Assembly: GCF_000411975.1 (NCBI RefSeq)
Contig: NZ_ASXG01000078.1
Span: 45,031 to 109,030, forward strand
Length of the DNA: 64,000 bases
Origin: Amycolatopsis orientalis DSM 43388
GTDB taxonomy: Bacteria > Actinomycetota > Actinomycetes > Mycobacteriales > Pseudonocardiaceae
Reading direction: 5' to 3'
Each line of letters starts with the position of its first letter. Position 1 is the stretch's first letter. This document shows, piece by piece, positions 8,466 through 16,542 of this stretch. Under the pieces are notes generated by a model. That model was not told where the DNA came from, made no database searches, and worked only from the letters and a program-made list of their open reading frames with translations. The position numbers and the translations under genes were made by a program.

Positions 8466-9296
8466 ATGACCGGAGAATCACCCGAAATCGGCCTGACGAT
8501 CGACGTCCGCGGCGTCGCCACGAACTACCACGACCAAGGATCCGGCGATCCGGTGCTGCTGATCCACGGCTCCGGCCCCGGCGTCTCCGCGTGGGCGAAC
8601 TGGCGGCTAGTCCTCCCCGAACTCGCGAAGCGGCACCGCGTGCTCGCCCCGGACGTCCTCGGCTTCGGCTACACCGAACGACCCGAAGCGGCCGGCTACG
8701 ACGCCGAGAGCTGGCTGGACCATCTGGTCGGCTTCCTCGACGCGCTCGGCCTCGACCGGGTGTCGGTGGTCGGCAACAGCTTCGGCGGCTCGCTGGCGCT
8801 GCGGCTGGCCACCCGGTATCCGGACCGCGTGCACCGGCTCGTGCTGATGGGCAGCGTCGGCGTGCATTTCCCGATCACCCCGGGACTGGAGGCGGTCTGG
8901 GGTTTCGAGCCGTCCGTGGAGAACATGCGCCGCCTGCTCGACGTGTTCGCCCACGACCCGCGGTACGCCACCGACGAACTCGCCGAACTCCGCTACCGCG
9001 CCGCGACCCGGCCGGGCGTGCACGAAGCGTACGCGGCCATGTTCCCGCCGCCGCGCCAGGACAAGGTCGCGGCCATGGCCGTCCCGGAGGACGCCATCGC
9101 CGCGCTCCCGCACGAAACGCTCCTCGTGCACGGCCGCGACGACCAGGTCATCCCGCCCGCCACCAGCCACCGGCTGCTGGACCTGATCCCGAACAGCCAG
9201 CTGCACGTGTTCGCCCGCTGCGGGCACTGGGTCCAGATCGAACACGCCGCCGCCTTCGCCGCGCTTGCGGACGCCTTCCTCTCCGGGGCACTCTGA
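8466..9296 (+). CDS. 2-hydroxymuconic semialdehyde hydrolase-like alpha/beta-hydrolase (XylF/DmpD type)
   Basis: A 276-residue meta-cleavage-product hydrolase. LLIHGSGPGVSAWANW at residues 31-46 is the characteristic oxyanion-hole signature of this family, GNSFGG gives nucleophile Ser105, GRDDQVIPP the aspartate and RCGHWVQIE the histidine. It would cleave the C-C bond of 2-hydroxymuconic semialdehyde or a 6-alkyl/aryl analogue to 2-hydroxypentadienoate and an acid. The ATG at 8466 is chosen for the GAAAGGG eight bases upstream. It heads the plus-strand operon divergent from the dioxygenase, with an AraC-type activator next. The hydratase and aldolase that would finish the pathway are not in this window. 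Confidence 0.88.
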   Translation: MTGESPEIGLTIDVRGVATNYHDQGSGDPVLLIHGSGPGVSAWANWRLVLPELAKRHRVLAPDVLGFGYTERPEAAGYDAESWLDHLVGFLDALGLDRVSVVGNSFGGSLALRLATRYPDRVHRLVLMGSVGVHFPITPGLEAVWGFEPSVENMRRLLDVFAHDPRYATDELAELRYRAATRPGVHEAYAAMFPPPRQDKVAAMAVPEDAIAALPHETLLVHGRDDQVIPPATSHRLLDLIPNSQLHVFARCGHWVQIEHAAAFAALADAFLSGAL

Positions 9297-9346
9297 ACCC
9301 CGCCCCGCCACCACGTGGACAACGACGACTGCGTCAGGTGAGCACC

Positions 9347-10342
9347 ATGACCGCGACACCGAACCGGCCGCTGCCCGGCCCCTCGCCGAGATGGTCGACC
9401 GACGTCGTGCGCACCGCGGACCGGGACGAAGCCCAGCAGGAGATCTCGCAGGTCTTCAGCCCGCATACCCTCGAGGTCGTCGGCCCGGGGCAGGACCTCG
9501 ACGTCGCGCTCCGGGCGCGCCGCACCGACTCGATCACCGTGGCCGACATCCGGCACGGCGCCGAGGTCGTCGTCCGCCCGGGCCGGCTGCACTCCTACTA
9601 CGAGATCAACGTCCCGCTCCGCGGCCACACCCGCTCGCAATGCGGACCCGACGAAATCGAGTCCGGAGCCGGACGCGCGGCGGTGCTCACCCCCACCGAG
9701 GAATCGAGCATGCACTGGAGCGCCGACTGCGCCCAGCTCGCGGTGAAGGTCAGCCGGCACGTGGTCGAGCGCACCGTCGAAGCGGCGCTCGGCTGCCCGC
9801 CGGACGAAGCGGTGCACTTCGCCGTCGGATTCGACCTCACCGGCTCCCCCGGCCGCAACTGGCTCCGGGCGGTGCTGCTCCTGCGCGACGCCGTCGACTC
9901 CGGCGCCCCCGACCTCGTCCTGCGCCCGCTGGAGGAGCTGGTCGTCGGCCAACTGCTCGCCGCCCAGCCCAACAACTTCTCCGACCGCCTGCTCCACGAC
10001 GCCGCCCGCCCCGCCCGGCCCCGCATGCTCTCGCGCGTCATCGACGTGATCGACGCCGACCCGGCCGCCCCGCACACCGTCGCCGACCTCGCCCGGATCG
10101 CCGGAACCAGCGTCCGGTCCCTGCAGGGCGCCTTCTCCGAACACCTCGGGCTCACCCCGACGGAATACCTCCGCCGGGTACGGCTCGCCCGAGCCCACCA
10201 AGACCTGCAAAACGCATCACCCGGCGACGGACTCTCGGTCGCCGACATCGCCTTCCGCTGGGGATTCGGGCACGTGCCCCGTTTCGCCGCCGCTTACCGG
10301 GAACGCTACGGGCAGCTTCCTTCGCACACGCTGCGCAGCTAG
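9347..10342 (+). CDS. AraC/XylS-family transcriptional regulator
   Basis: A 331-residue regulator. Residues about 20-200 form the AraC-binding-like sensor domain found in XylS/NahR-type activators, and residues 235-331 form the double helix-turn-helix: HTVADLARIAGTSVRSLQGAF is the first helix pair and DGLSVADIAFRWGFGHVPRF the second. The start at ATG 9347 is favoured because AGGTGA sits five bases upstream; a GTG nine bases earlier would overlap it. Length matches XylS (about 321 residues). It lies 50 bases after the semialdehyde hydrolase and is the likely effector-dependent activator of the divergent meta-cleavage promoters. Confidence 0.85.
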   Translation: MTATPNRPLPGPSPRWSTDVVRTADRDEAQQEISQVFSPHTLEVVGPGQDLDVALRARRTDSITVADIRHGAEVVVRPGRLHSYYEINVPLRGHTRSQCGPDEIESGAGRAAVLTPTEESSMHWSADCAQLAVKVSRHVVERTVEAALGCPPDEAVHFAVGFDLTGSPGRNWLRAVLLLRDAVDSGAPDLVLRPLEELVVGQLLAAQPNNFSDRLLHDAARPARPRMLSRVIDVIDADPAAPHTVADLARIAGTSVRSLQGAFSEHLGLTPTEYLRRVRLARAHQDLQNASPGDGLSVADIAFRWGFGHVPRFAAAYRERYGQLPSHTLRS

Positions 10343-10537
10343 GCCTGGGGGCAGCCCGGTCTCCGATTCTCGCGTCATCGAGTCGACCGCCAGCTTCTGA
10401 GCGTCCTCCCGTCCGAGCTTTCGCAGGCACAGCCACGGGTGCGGCCCAAACGGCACAGTGCTAGTGCTTGGCGCGGTCTGCTGTCGTCACGCCAGTAAAC
10501 CGCGTAATCAGTGATCGCACCGGCCCGCAGCGCTTGG

Positions 10538-11869
10538 CTACTTGAGGGGTTCGCGCGGGCCGTTCGGGTCCGCGGGGTTGAGGCAACTGCTGAGCGGTTC
10601 GACGAGCGAGCAAGCGCCTGGCTGGCGTTTGAGCCGGTAGTCGCCGGGTGCGCCGCCTTGGGCGGTGATCTCCGTGTACGCGGTGACGGCGTCAGTCGGG
10701 GTCGGAGTGAGAGTGGGGTCGGTAAGGACGTCGATGGTGTAGAGCCCGAACCGGGGCCGGTAGCTGCCCCATTCGTAGTTGTCGGTGAGGCTCCAGTAGT
10801 TGTAGCCGATCACGTTCATGCCGTCCGCTTTGGCGCGTTGGACCCAATAGACGGTGTCGCGCAGGTTGTCGGCGCGGGCGTAGTCGGCGTCGCGGGGTTT
10901 TCCGTTGTCGGTCGGCATGCCGTTTTCCACGACGTACAGCGGCAGCTCGGGGAATCGGTTGTGGTATTCGCGCAGTGCGTAGTAGATGCCTTCCGGCTGG
11001 AGCTTGACCTTCCAGAATTCTCCGGAGGCCGCGGAAATGGCGGAAAGGTTGTCCAGGCTCAGTCCGTAATAGTAGTCGATGCCGACGTAGTCGATTTTGT
11101 CTTTGACGTGGTCGAGGAAAGCGAAGTCGGTCAACGCGTTGAAGCCGCTGATGAAGGCCTGGTTGGAGGTGACCTTCGCCCGGGGATCGAGCTGATGGAT
11201 CAGGTCATAGGCGCGCCGGTGCGCGGTGATCACGTTCGCGTCGGCCCAGGGAAGCTGCCAGGCCTGGATGGCGCCGACTTTGATTTCGTCCTGCAGCAAG
11301 ACCACCGGCTCGTTGAAGGTGATCCACAGGATGTTGCGGTCGCGGTAGCGCTGCACGATGTGCCGCGTGTAGTCGAGGAAGGCGCTGATGGTTTCGCCGG
11401 ACGCCCAGCTTCCCTGGTCGGTGACCCAGCCGGGTTCGGTGAAGTGGTTGAGAGTGATCATCGGGGTCATGCCGGCGTCGGTGACGTGTTTGATGACATC
11501 GTCGTAATAGGCCAGTTCCGCGGTGTCCCACACCCCGGGTTTCGGTTCGACCCTCGCCCATTCGATGCCGAGCCGGAAGGTGTTCACTCCGAGGTTCTTG
11601 GCGAGCTGGATATAGCTGGGATAGCGGTGCCGGAAATCGACGGCGTTGCCGTACGGGTCGATGTTGTTCTTGCCGGCGTTGGCGTCGACGTAGCGTTTCC
11701 AGTTGCTGTCCGGGGCATCGCCCTCGCTTTGAAAACCGGAGGTCGCCACGCCCCAGTAGAACGAGCGCGCCCATCCGCTTTCGTCAGCCGCGGCCGTCGG
11801 AGCGATCGCCGCGAGCGGGGTGGCGGCGAGGACGATCGCCAGGAGGGCTTGCCGGATGCGTGAGGCCAT
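10538..11869 (-). CDS. secreted family 1 glycoside hydrolase (beta-glucosidase-like)
   Basis: A 443-residue GH1 enzyme. Residues 1-28 are a signal peptide (basic start, hydrophobic core, TAAADES cleavage area), so it is exported, unusual for bacterial GH1. The acid/base is Glu187 in TFNEP and the nucleophile Glu315 in VVENG. The entry WGVATSGFQSEG and the NYWSLTDNYEW loop are typical. It would hydrolyse beta-linked glucosides, or plant phenolic glycosides, outside the cell. The C-terminal 40 residues (GAPGDYRLKRQPGACSLV onward, with two cysteines) extend beyond the barrel. It is one base downstream of the lipase gene and shares its TetR-controlled divergent promoter. Confidence 0.88.
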   Translation of the reverse strand: MASRIRQALLAIVLAATPLAAIAPTAAADESGWARSFYWGVATSGFQSEGDAPDSNWKRYVDANAGKNNIDPYGNAVDFRHRYPSYIQLAKNLGVNTFRLGIEWARVEPKPGVWDTAELAYYDDVIKHVTDAGMTPMITLNHFTEPGWVTDQGSWASGETISAFLDYTRHIVQRYRDRNILWITFNEPVVLLQDEIKVGAIQAWQLPWADANVITAHRRAYDLIHQLDPRAKVTSNQAFISGFNALTDFAFLDHVKDKIDYVGIDYYYGLSLDNLSAISAASGEFWKVKLQPEGIYYALREYHNRFPELPLYVVENGMPTDNGKPRDADYARADNLRDTVYWVQRAKADGMNVIGYNYWSLTDNYEWGSYRPRFGLYTIDVLTDPTLTPTPTDAVTAYTEITAQGGAPGDYRLKRQPGACSLVEPLSSCLNPADPNGPREPLK

Positions 11870-11870
11870 G

Positions 11871-12719
11871 TCAGTTCCCGTCTTGTCGCGCGGTCGCGGG
11901 GCAGCGGATCGGCTGGGAGTGGGCAGGATCGAGTGCGTTGAGCACCCAGGAAATCGCGATCGGGTCTTGCGGAAAGGTCGCGTGTTCGGTGGTGGCTGCC
12001 GGGCAGTAATCCTGGACGAAGTGATTGCGCACGCCGGGTTCGCGGATGAACGACGCGGTGCCGGCCGGAGTGACAGTGGTGTCGGCGCGCGTGGCGAGCA
12101 CGGAGTACCGCACGCCGGACCGCGTGATCGGCCCGGCATTGAGCGCGCGCACGAATTGCGAGCCCTGTTCCATGTCCGCGCAGGCCGGGCAGGCGGTCAG
12201 GTACATGCCGAGATCGACCAGCGGGCGCAGCACGACCGACGTATCGGCGAAGGTGACCAGCCCGTTCAGCGTGGTGCCGTGGGTGACCGGGGCGAGCAAG
12301 GCTTCGGCGTGCACCCGGCCGGGATACTGCTGGGCGTAGTACTCCGCGATCATCCCGCCCTGGGAATGGCCGACGAGGTCCACAGCGGAAGCGCCCGTCG
12401 CCGCGCGCACTCGGTCGATGAACACGGCGACCTGCCGGGCCGAGCGCGCGACCGGCCCCATGGCGTTGACCTGGTAAGCGGTGAACCAGTCAGCGCCGTA
12501 ATTCACCGCGAATACGCAGTACCCTCGCGCGGCGAGCGGTGGTTCGAGATCGCGCCAGGCGGCCGTGCTGTCGGCGGTTCCGTGCAGCAGCACCACCGGG
12601 TACGGATGCGCGTCCGATGGACGGCAGGACCAGTCGTCGGCCGCCGACGCGGCGCCGGGTGCCGCCACGCTCAGGGCCGCGATCAGCAGCAGCACCAGCA
12701 CCGTCAGGCTCGTTCGCAT
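11871..12719 (-). CDS. secreted triacylglycerol lipase / esterase
   Basis: A 282-residue exported alpha/beta-hydrolase. The chosen ATG 12719 gives a clean signal peptide (MRTSLTV then a leucine-rich core, ending GAASAADDW) and has AGGGACGGG upstream; an ATG 39 bases earlier would place 13 residues before it. VVLLHGTADS is the oxyanion segment, VGHSQGG the nucleophile elbow, and VRNHFVQDYC resembles the C-terminal His region of class-2/LipA-type lipases. Paired cysteines (CPAC) suggest disulfides outside the cell. First gene of the operon with the GH1 glycosidase, divergent from a TetR regulator. Confidence 0.82.
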   Translation of the reverse strand: MRTSLTVLVLLLIAALSVAAPGAASAADDWSCRPSDAHPYPVVLLHGTADSTAAWRDLEPPLAARGYCVFAVNYGADWFTAYQVNAMGPVARSARQVAVFIDRVRAATGASAVDLVGHSQGGMIAEYYAQQYPGRVHAEALLAPVTHGTTLNGLVTFADTSVVLRPLVDLGMYLTACPACADMEQGSQFVRALNAGPITRSGVRYSVLATRADTTVTPAGTASFIREPGVRNHFVQDYCPAATTEHATFPQDPIAISWVLNALDPAHSQPIRCPATARQDGN

Positions 12720-12769
12720 GATCCCGTCCCTCACATTCGCGCGGGTATTCAGATACACCCATGCATGTG

Positions 12770-12786
12770 AGTACTATTCATGTACT
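12770..12786. promoter_or_regulatory. candidate TetR operator between lipase operon and tetR
   Basis: The sequence AGTAC-TATTCAT-GTACT is an inverted repeat with 5-base arms and a 7-base spacer. CATGT recurs as a direct repeat at 12764-12768 and 12779-12783. It lies in the 102-base divergent gap and just upstream of the tetR start, the expected place for autoregulation. Confidence 0.5.
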
Positions 12787-12821
12787 ACCGTGGCGGTGTC
12801 AACATCCACAGAGAGGCGATC

Positions 12822-13499
12822 GTGGCTCGACTGACCCGGGCGGAGAGCGCGGCACGCACCCGCCAACTGTTGCTGGACGCCGCAGAGAAGGTGTTCGCGG
12901 ACCGAGGATTCACCGACGCGACCCTCGACCAGATCGCCGATGAAGCCGGCTTCACGCGGGGCGCGGTGTACGCCAACTACGCCAACAAGGCCGAGCTCTT
13001 CCTCGCCCTGCTCGACCGATGGCTCGCCGACGACATCGCCGAAGGCCGCGATCTCCGGGACCGGCACGGCACGCCCGAAGCCACCATCGAGGCGCTCCGC
13101 GGCCACGGCGGCAACCGATTCGCCGACCGGCGACGGTACCTCCTGATCACCGAGTTCCGGCTCTACGCACTGCGCCACCCCGACATCGCCGACCGGCTCC
13201 GCGAATACGAAAAGGCCTCCCGGCAGTGGTACCGCACCGCCGTTGCCGAAGCCTTCGAGCAAGCCGGGCTCACTCCGCCCGCCCCGGCCGACACCATCGC
13301 GCTCATGGTCCTCGCGCTGGAGAACGGCATCGCCACCCTCTCGCACGCCGACCCCGAGGCTATCCCCCAGCATTCCTTTCTGGACGGTCTGCAGCTCCTC
13401 ACCGAGGCACTCACCGCCCTCGCCAAGACCCGAGAGGCGGAAAACCCGCAGGGAGAACGGAAGCGGTCCAGGCGACGCCGGAGCGCTCCGGAGAGCTGA
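12822..13499 (+). CDS. TetR/AcrR-family transcriptional regulator
   Basis: A 225-residue TetR protein. ARTRQLLLDAAEKVFADRG opens the DNA-binding domain and the recognition helix region is ATLDQIADEAGFTRGAVYANY (about residues 33-53); the remainder is an all-helical ligand domain ending in a basic tail KRSRRRRS. The start is taken as GTG 12822, five bases after AGAGAGG. An ATG at 12780 exists but would put extra residues before the conserved N terminus and would overlap the inverted repeat. It probably represses the divergent lipase-glycosidase operon and itself. Confidence 0.85.
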   Translation: MARLTRAESAARTRQLLLDAAEKVFADRGFTDATLDQIADEAGFTRGAVYANYANKAELFLALLDRWLADDIAEGRDLRDRHGTPEATIEALRGHGGNRFADRRRYLLITEFRLYALRHPDIADRLREYEKASRQWYRTAVAEAFEQAGLTPPAPADTIALMVLALENGIATLSHADPEAIPQHSFLDGLQLLTEALTALAKTREAENPQGERKRSRRRRSAPES

Positions 13500-13511
13500 T
13501 CGGGCGTACCG

Positions 13512-13553
13512 CGCCCGGCGAGGCAGACCCGGGCGGCCAGTCCGGCTGCCGGA
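13512..13553 (+). terminator. candidate terminator after tetR
   Basis: Two hairpins follow the tetR stop: CGCCCGG/CCGGGCG (13512-13518 / 13529-13535, 10-base loop) and TCCGG-CTG-CCGGA (13541-13553). No T-tract. Confidence 0.35.
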
Positions 13554-13608
13554 CAGCGGCGGCAGGCTCTGCGAATGCTCTGCGGAAACCCTTGTACCGC
13601 ACCGAATG

Positions 13609-13768
13609 CGCCAGCGACGAGGACCTCGGGTGCCCGGCACGCCGGACCGATCACGGCGTCAGCCCGCCCGGCGGCAGGCACCGCAACCACCCCACGCAAA
13701 CCGTCCCACCGCACCAGCGACGAGGACCCCCGGACCGGCCGGCGTCAGCCCGCCCGGCGGTAGGCGCC
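13609..13768. repeat. imperfect direct duplication of the 3' end of the AraC gene
   Basis: A segment beginning GCCAGCGACGAGGACC and ending in GGCGTCAGCCCGCCCGGCGG occurs twice, at about 13609-13682 and 13712-13768. The second copy holds the real last codons (RRAG-stop) of the regulator at 13745-14749; the first repeats those codons beyond the stop. Confidence 0.55.
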
Positions 13769-14749
13769 CGGAGTGCTTCCGGTCCAGCGGCGGAACGCCC
13801 GGGAAAACGCGCTGACTTCGGAGAAACCGAGCCGGGCGGCGAGCTCCGCGGTCGATTCTCCGCCCTGCACCAGGCTCGCGATCGCGGTGTCGCGGCGGAG
13901 GTCCTCGGTGAGGCGGCGCACCGACGTTCCTTCGTCGGCGAGTTTGCGCCGCACCGTTTCCTGGCTCATCGCCAGCCTTCGCGCGATCTCCTCGGCGGAG
14001 GGCCAGACGCCGGTCGTCAGCCCCGGTTCCAGCAGCCGGCGGACCTGTTCGGCCAGGGTGACCGTGTAGCGCGGCGCGGACAGCAGGTCCCGCGGCGAGC
14101 GGGCCACCAGCTCGTCGACGTCGCGCTCGTGCCGCAGCACCGGCGACGACAGGAGCGCGCTGTCGAACACGATGCCCGGCGAGGACGCGCCGAACCGGAT
14201 CGGCACCCCGAAAAGCGCTTCCGCGGACGGCCGGGGATCGCGTCCGCCGGAAGGCAGCTCGACGCGCTCCAGCGGCATCGGCCGCTTCACCAGCCAGGCC
14301 AGCACCCGGTGCGCGGCGGAGAGGCCGACCAGCGTCAGCACGGCGTCCGGGTCGACCCGCGCGGGCGGCGGGGCGGAGAGCCCGACCCGCGTGGTGTCCG
14401 GCCCGATCTCGACGCGGAGCGTCAAAGCCGGCAACGCGCCGAGAAAACCTTGCAGCCGTTCCAGCGCCTCGCGCAGGTCGGCGGCGCCGATCAGGCCGTA
14501 GACGAGCAGGCGGAACGACCCGCGGGGCAGCGGATGCGTGCCCAGGCCGAGGAGTTCGTCGCCGGTTTCCCGCCACAGCTTCTGGACCAGGCGGACGAGC
14601 TGGTCCTCGGTCACCCGCGCCTGGTCCTGGCCGAGCAGCAGCGGGGAGACGCCCACTTCGGCCAGCATCCGGTCGATGTCCCAGCCGCGGGCACGCGCGA
14701 ACGCCACCGCGGCTTGCACCAGGTCGATCGGCAACGTGCGGGGACTCAC
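13745..14749 (-). CDS. AraC-family regulator with Arabinose_bd/GliR-type N-terminal domain
   Basis: A 334-residue regulator if GTG 14749 is the start; an ATG at 14812 would add 21 residues but reach into the promoter of the facing operon. The N-terminal two thirds is the 'arabinose-binding' type sensor domain (IDLVQAAVAFARARGWDIDRML, then LGLGTHPLPRGSFRLLVYGL). The C-terminal HTH domain ends in ELAARLGFSEVSAFSRAFRRW. It is closely similar in layout to the regulators at 22177 and 37868. Divergent from the acyl-CoA degradation operon starting at 14873, which it most likely controls. Confidence 0.85.
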   Translation of the reverse strand: MSPRTLPIDLVQAAVAFARARGWDIDRMLAEVGVSPLLLGQDQARVTEDQLVRLVQKLWRETGDELLGLGTHPLPRGSFRLLVYGLIGAADLREALERLQGFLGALPALTLRVEIGPDTTRVGLSAPPPARVDPDAVLTLVGLSAAHRVLAWLVKRPMPLERVELPSGGRDPRPSAEALFGVPIRFGASSPGIVFDSALLSSPVLRHERDVDELVARSPRDLLSAPRYTVTLAEQVRRLLEPGLTTGVWPSAEEIARRLAMSQETVRRKLADEGTSVRRLTEDLRRDTAIASLVQGGESTAELAARLGFSEVSAFSRAFRRWTGSTPGAYRRAG

Positions 14750-14758
14750 GGCTCGTGA
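14746..14758. promoter_or_regulatory. short palindrome at the AraC regulator start
   Basis: TCACG-GCT-CGTGA is a perfect 5-base-arm inverted repeat covering the proposed GTG start, within the 123-base divergent gap. It could be an autoregulatory site; the arms are short so chance is possible. Confidence 0.3.
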
Positions 14759-14872
14759 CGTTATCAGCCGGCGCTGTGGATTTCGGTCAACGAAGCCGTG
14801 GGCCGCGGTCATCGGCCGCGGCCGCCGCGACTCGTAGCGTCGGAGCAGACGGCAGGGACAAGGAGTCGAAAC

Positions 14873-16066
14873 GTGAGCAACAGGGTCTTCGTAATCGGCG
14901 TCGGCATGACGAAGTTCGAAAAGCCCGGCCGCCGGGAAAACTGGGACTACCCGCAGATGGCGAAGGAAGCGGGCGCCAAAGCGCTCGCCGACGCGGCCGT
15001 CGGCTACGAGCAGATCGAGCAGGCGTTCGTCGGCTACGTCTACGGGGAGAGCTGTTCCGGCCACCGGGCGGTCTACGAACTGGGTCTCACCGGCATCCCG
15101 ATCTTCAACGTCAACAGCAACTGCTCCACCGGATCGAGCGCCCTTTACCTCGCGGCCAACGCGGTGCGCACCGGGCAAAGCGACCTGACGCTGGCGCTGG
15201 GCTTCGAAAAGATGCAGCCGGGCTCGCTCGGGGTCACTTTCGAGGACCGGGAACAGCCCAACGGCAACCACTTCCAGCTGCTGGCGGAGATTTCCGAGGT
15301 GAAATTCCCGCCCGCGCCGTGGATGTTCGGCGCGGCGGGCCGGGAGCACATGCGCGAGCACGGCACCACCCTCGAGCACTTCGCCAAGATCGGGCAGAAG
15401 AACCACCGGCACTCGGTCAACAACCCGTACGCGCAGTTCCAGGATTCCTACACCTTGCAGGAGATCATGGACTCGCCGATGATCTACGAGCCGCTGACGA
15501 AGCTGCAGTGCTCGCCGACCTCGGACGGGTCCGGTGCCGCGGTGCTCGCCAGCGAGTCCTTTGTGGAGCGGCACGGGCTCGCGGACCGGGCGGTGGAGAT
15601 CGTCGCGCAAGCGGTGACCACCGACTACGCCTCGACGTTCGAAGCGCGCACCTGCAAACACCTGATCGGCCACGACATGAACGTCCAGGCGGCCCGGAAA
15701 GCCTACGACCAGGCGGGTCTCGGCCCGGAGGACATCCAGGTCATCGAACTGCACGACTGTTTCTCCGCGAACGAGCTGCTGCTCTACGAGGCGCTCGGGC
15801 TCTGCGGCGAAGGAGAAGCGGGCAAGCTGCTGGACAACGACGACACGACCTACGGCGGAAAGTGGGTCGTCAATCCTTCCGGCGGCCTGATCTCCAAGGG
15901 CCACCCGCTGGGCGCGACCGGCCTGGCCCAGTGCGCCGAGCTCACCTGGCAGCTGCGCGGCGACGCGGGCAAGCGGCAGGTGGACGGAGTACAGGCCGCC
16001 CTGCAGCACAACATCGGGATCGGCGGCACCGCCGTCGTGAGCATCTACCAGCGCGCCGTGCGCTGA
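14873..16066 (+). CDS. SCP-x/lipid-transfer-type thiolase
   Basis: A 397-residue thiolase of the sterol-carrier-protein-x group, starting at GTG 14873 eight bases after [18 protein letters not shown] gives the acylated Cys84. HDCFSANE and [11 protein letters not shown] carry the conserved histidines. The second catalytic cysteine of classical thiolases is absent: the last motif reads [11 protein letters not shown], as usual for SCP-x thiolases. It would cleave or retro-aldol cleave a 3-oxo- or beta-hydroxyacyl-CoA with a bulky or branched chain. First gene of an operon with SRPBCC, MaoC, SDR and acyl-CoA dehydrogenase genes, an apparent beta-oxidation set for an unusual (sterol- or terpenoid-like) acyl-CoA. 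Confidence 0.85.
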   Translation: MSNRVFVIGVGMTKFEKPGRRENWDYPQMAKEAGAKALADAAVGYEQIEQAFVGYVYGESCSGHRAVYELGLTGIPIFNVNSNCSTGSSALYLAANAVRTGQSDLTLALGFEKMQPGSLGVTFEDREQPNGNHFQLLAEISEVKFPPAPWMFGAAGREHMREHGTTLEHFAKIGQKNHRHSVNNPYAQFQDSYTLQEIMDSPMIYEPLTKLQCSPTSDGSGAAVLASESFVERHGLADRAVEIVAQAVTTDYASTFEARTCKHLIGHDMNVQAARKAYDQAGLGPEDIQVIELHDCFSANELLLYEALGLCGEGEAGKLLDNDDTTYGGKWVVNPSGGLISKGHPLGATGLAQCAELTWQLRGDAGKRQVDGVQAALQHNIGIGGTAVVSIYQRAVR

Positions 16067-16097
16067 ACCGGAAAACCCACCGAAAAGGAGAAGCATC

Positions 16098-16532
16098 ATG
16101 GGACACACCAGCGCGACCAAGGAACTGCCGGTTTCGCCGGACAAGGCGTGGGAGGTCCTCTCCGACACGTCCACCTGGGAGAACTGGCTGACGATCCACG
16201 GCGGCTGGCTGTCGGAGCCGCCCGCCCAGCTCGCCCCGGGCACGAAGCTGGTGCAGAAGGTCGTCATGCTCGGCATGGCGAACAAGATCGAGTGGACCGT
16301 CGAATCCATCGAGGAAGGCAAGCAGGCGACCATTTCCGGCGTCGGCATGGCCGGGGTGACCTGCCAGTTCGTCTTCGCGCTGGAGGCCGCCGGCTCCGGC
16401 TCCCTCGTCAGCATCGACGCCGACTTCTCCGGATCGCTGGTCGTGGGCGCGCTCGGCAAGGCGGTGGAGAAGGACGCGAACAAGAACCTGGTCACGAGCC
16501 TGGACAAGCTCGCGACCTTCGCGGCCGCCTGA
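16098..16532 (+). CDS. SRPBCC (polyketide cyclase/START-like) family protein
   Basis: A 144-residue helix-grip protein. It opens with the usual strand and helix (SATKELPVSPDKAWEVLSDTSTWENWL), then a beta-sheet KIEWTVESIEEGKQATISG and a long C-terminal helix KAVEKDANKNLVTSLDKLATFA. This fold binds hydrophobic ligands in a cavity. In the operon between a lipid-transfer-type thiolase and a MaoC hydratase it may carry or shelter a lipid intermediate; catalytic function cannot be assigned. GGAG lies upstream of the ATG. Confidence 0.8.
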   Translation: MGHTSATKELPVSPDKAWEVLSDTSTWENWLTIHGGWLSEPPAQLAPGTKLVQKVVMLGMANKIEWTVESIEEGKQATISGVGMAGVTCQFVFALEAAGSGSLVSIDADFSGSLVVGALGKAVEKDANKNLVTSLDKLATFAAA

Positions 16533-16542
16533 GGCGGCGGTC

